Below are positions 62,950 to 64,000 of a DNA stretch of 64,000 nucleotides, in pieces (within the stretch, counting starts at the first letter, position 1; each line of letters opens with the position of its first letter). The DNA lies in contig NC_049987.1 in the NCBI RefSeq assembly GCF_000003815.2, positions 1-64,000 of the forward strand, read 5' to 3'. Origin of the DNA: Branchiostoma floridae (taxonomy: Eukaryota; Chordata; Leptocardii; Amphioxiformes; Branchiostomatidae). Under the pieces are notes generated by a model. It made no database searches. It was not told the origin of the DNA and saw only the letters and a program-made list of their open reading frames with translations. A program made the position numbers and the translations under genes.

Positions 62950-63499
62950 CCAAGTGTTGTGCGGTGTTTTTTAAAGCTATTCTGTGTCCGCCACAGTACT
63001 TTATTGTATACTGTGATCTTGTGTGACAATATGTTAACACACATGTTCATATAACCTCATAATGTAGTCGATACATCCCACAGTGTACAGGGATGTCCAG
63101 GCATTGTGGGGTTCAAATTGTACATGTTAAAGCTAACGACAAACAACAACAACAACGTTATACTACGAAGTTATTTGCGCTCAAATTTGAAATATTCTAA
63201 GAATTTTCAGATTTACTACTTTTTGACACTTTTGTGTCATTATTTCACGTTTGCATCGTAAAGGATTTGCCTACAAACATTTTGCTCTAAGGAACACAGA
63301 CACAGGAACCAGCCACCTGTGCCCATCTGTTTGTTGGAAGATCACAATTTTGATACATCATGCTTATGTGGTGCAATGATTTCGCAGCATCTCTCCCGAA
63401 TAATATAATAGTATGCAATGCTTGATTGAACTAACAATGTAAAGAAAAAGTAGGAAAAGCTATTTATTGTTTTGTTCAAATATTACGTAGTATCATTCA

Positions 63500-63988
63500 T
63501 TCATTCATTTGTCCCATAGCCTTTTAATCAGCCGTAGGGGCAGCACAACATGTTGTGCTGTATCAATAGGCATTTTATTTTTAGTCCCCTGGCGGCGCCT
63601 ATCTCCTCTCCGGGGCATGGTGAATGATGTAATCACCGTGTGGCTGATACGACACGAAGGTTCGCCAGGCCTCCGCCCGGGTGATTTGTAGTAAATCACC
63701 AACTCCAGACAGAATGGTTTGCTCCATCCACACCGCACCATCGCACGTGTGGGGGTTCTTTAACGTGCATGGGGTATGGCTCTCCCCAGACACGGGACCT
63801 CCATTTAACGTCCTATCCGTGGGACGACCTCAGCCGAAGCCAGGTACTCACTCTCACCTGAGTAAAGTGGGGACAGTCATGTAAAGTGCCTTTCCCAAGG
63901 GCACAAGATCGGTGGCACGGCAGGCGGATTCGAACCTGCCACCTCTCGGTGCAGATCCGCACATGCTACCACTGCGCCACGCGGTCCC
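63500..63988 (-). repeat. tRNA-derived SINE with complete pol III promoter
   Basis: On the minus strand the element starts at 63988 with GGGACCGCGTGGCGCAGTGG. The tRNA-like head has an A box (TGGCGCAGTGGTAGC) and, about 45 bases later, a B box (GGTTCGAATCC). The T stem and anticodon stem do not pair well, so this is not a functional tRNA. The body (CCCTTGGGAAAGG, ACTTTACTCAGGTGAG, CTGGCTTCGGCTGAGG) is shared with 7264-7530. The 3' end is not sharply defined; the ATTCATTCATTC repeat at 63494-63509 is a plausible tail. Confidence 0.78.
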
Positions 63989-64000
63989 ACCCACGTAGTA

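Noticed and set aside
63911-63988. tRNA gene on the minus strand
   Set aside because: A and B boxes are present, but the T stem and anticodon stem do not pair correctly and the sequence runs on into a repeat body found elsewhere. It is a SINE head, not a tRNA gene.

Overview
The window looks like draft-assembly DNA from an invertebrate chordate, most probably an amphioxus (Branchiostoma). The evidence is two genes of chordate type: an intron-rich katanin p60 A-like 1 gene and a single-exon GPR63/GPR45-like receptor. They sit in AT-rich, transposon-packed DNA with long introns, GT-AG splice sites and no bacterial gene organisation. Nine runs of N (several exactly 100 bases) mark it as a scaffold. 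The genus call is inference.

Layout. 1-13200 has no host gene that I recognise. It holds repeats: an element with inverted tandem ends (853-1900), a PIF/Harbinger-like element (2743-3590), a G-rich element with four internal units (4322-5256), a 5'-truncated tRNA-SINE body (7264-7530), a terminal-inverted-repeat element (10181-10585) and a near-perfect foldback (11071-11244). 13240-15330 holds two non-LTR retrotransposon remnants in opposite orientations. 15630-16367 is a candidate CpG-rich promoter with CCAAT boxes. 17218-32489 is the katanin-like gene: ten coding exons, all on the + strand, summing to 1512 nt (503 aa), with nine introns, most of them carrying mobile elements. One of these, a piggyBac-type element in intron 8, contains a possible two-exon 44-aa acidic mini-gene on the minus strand. 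32490 to about 34100 is probable 3' UTR.

34100-46800 is mostly repeats and gaps, including an exact ~460-bp duplication 2306 bp apart that flanks gaps. 46814-47965 is an intact intronless class A GPCR of 383 aa. 48000-64000 is again a repeat field: nested TIR elements, a mariner-like element with a retrotransposon tail inside it, a long foldback inserted in a retrotransposon remnant, a ~285-bp periodic repeat family, and at the right edge a SINE with a complete pol III promoter on the minus strand.

The two host genes have no evident functional link. One encodes a microtubule-severing AAA ATPase, the other an orphan-type lipid-receptor-like GPCR. The strongest biology in the window is the dense and partly nested population of non-autonomous DNA transposons. 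Several have target-site duplications that can be read directly (TTA, TTAA, TA, and a putative 13-bp one), which lets superfamilies be proposed from sequence alone.
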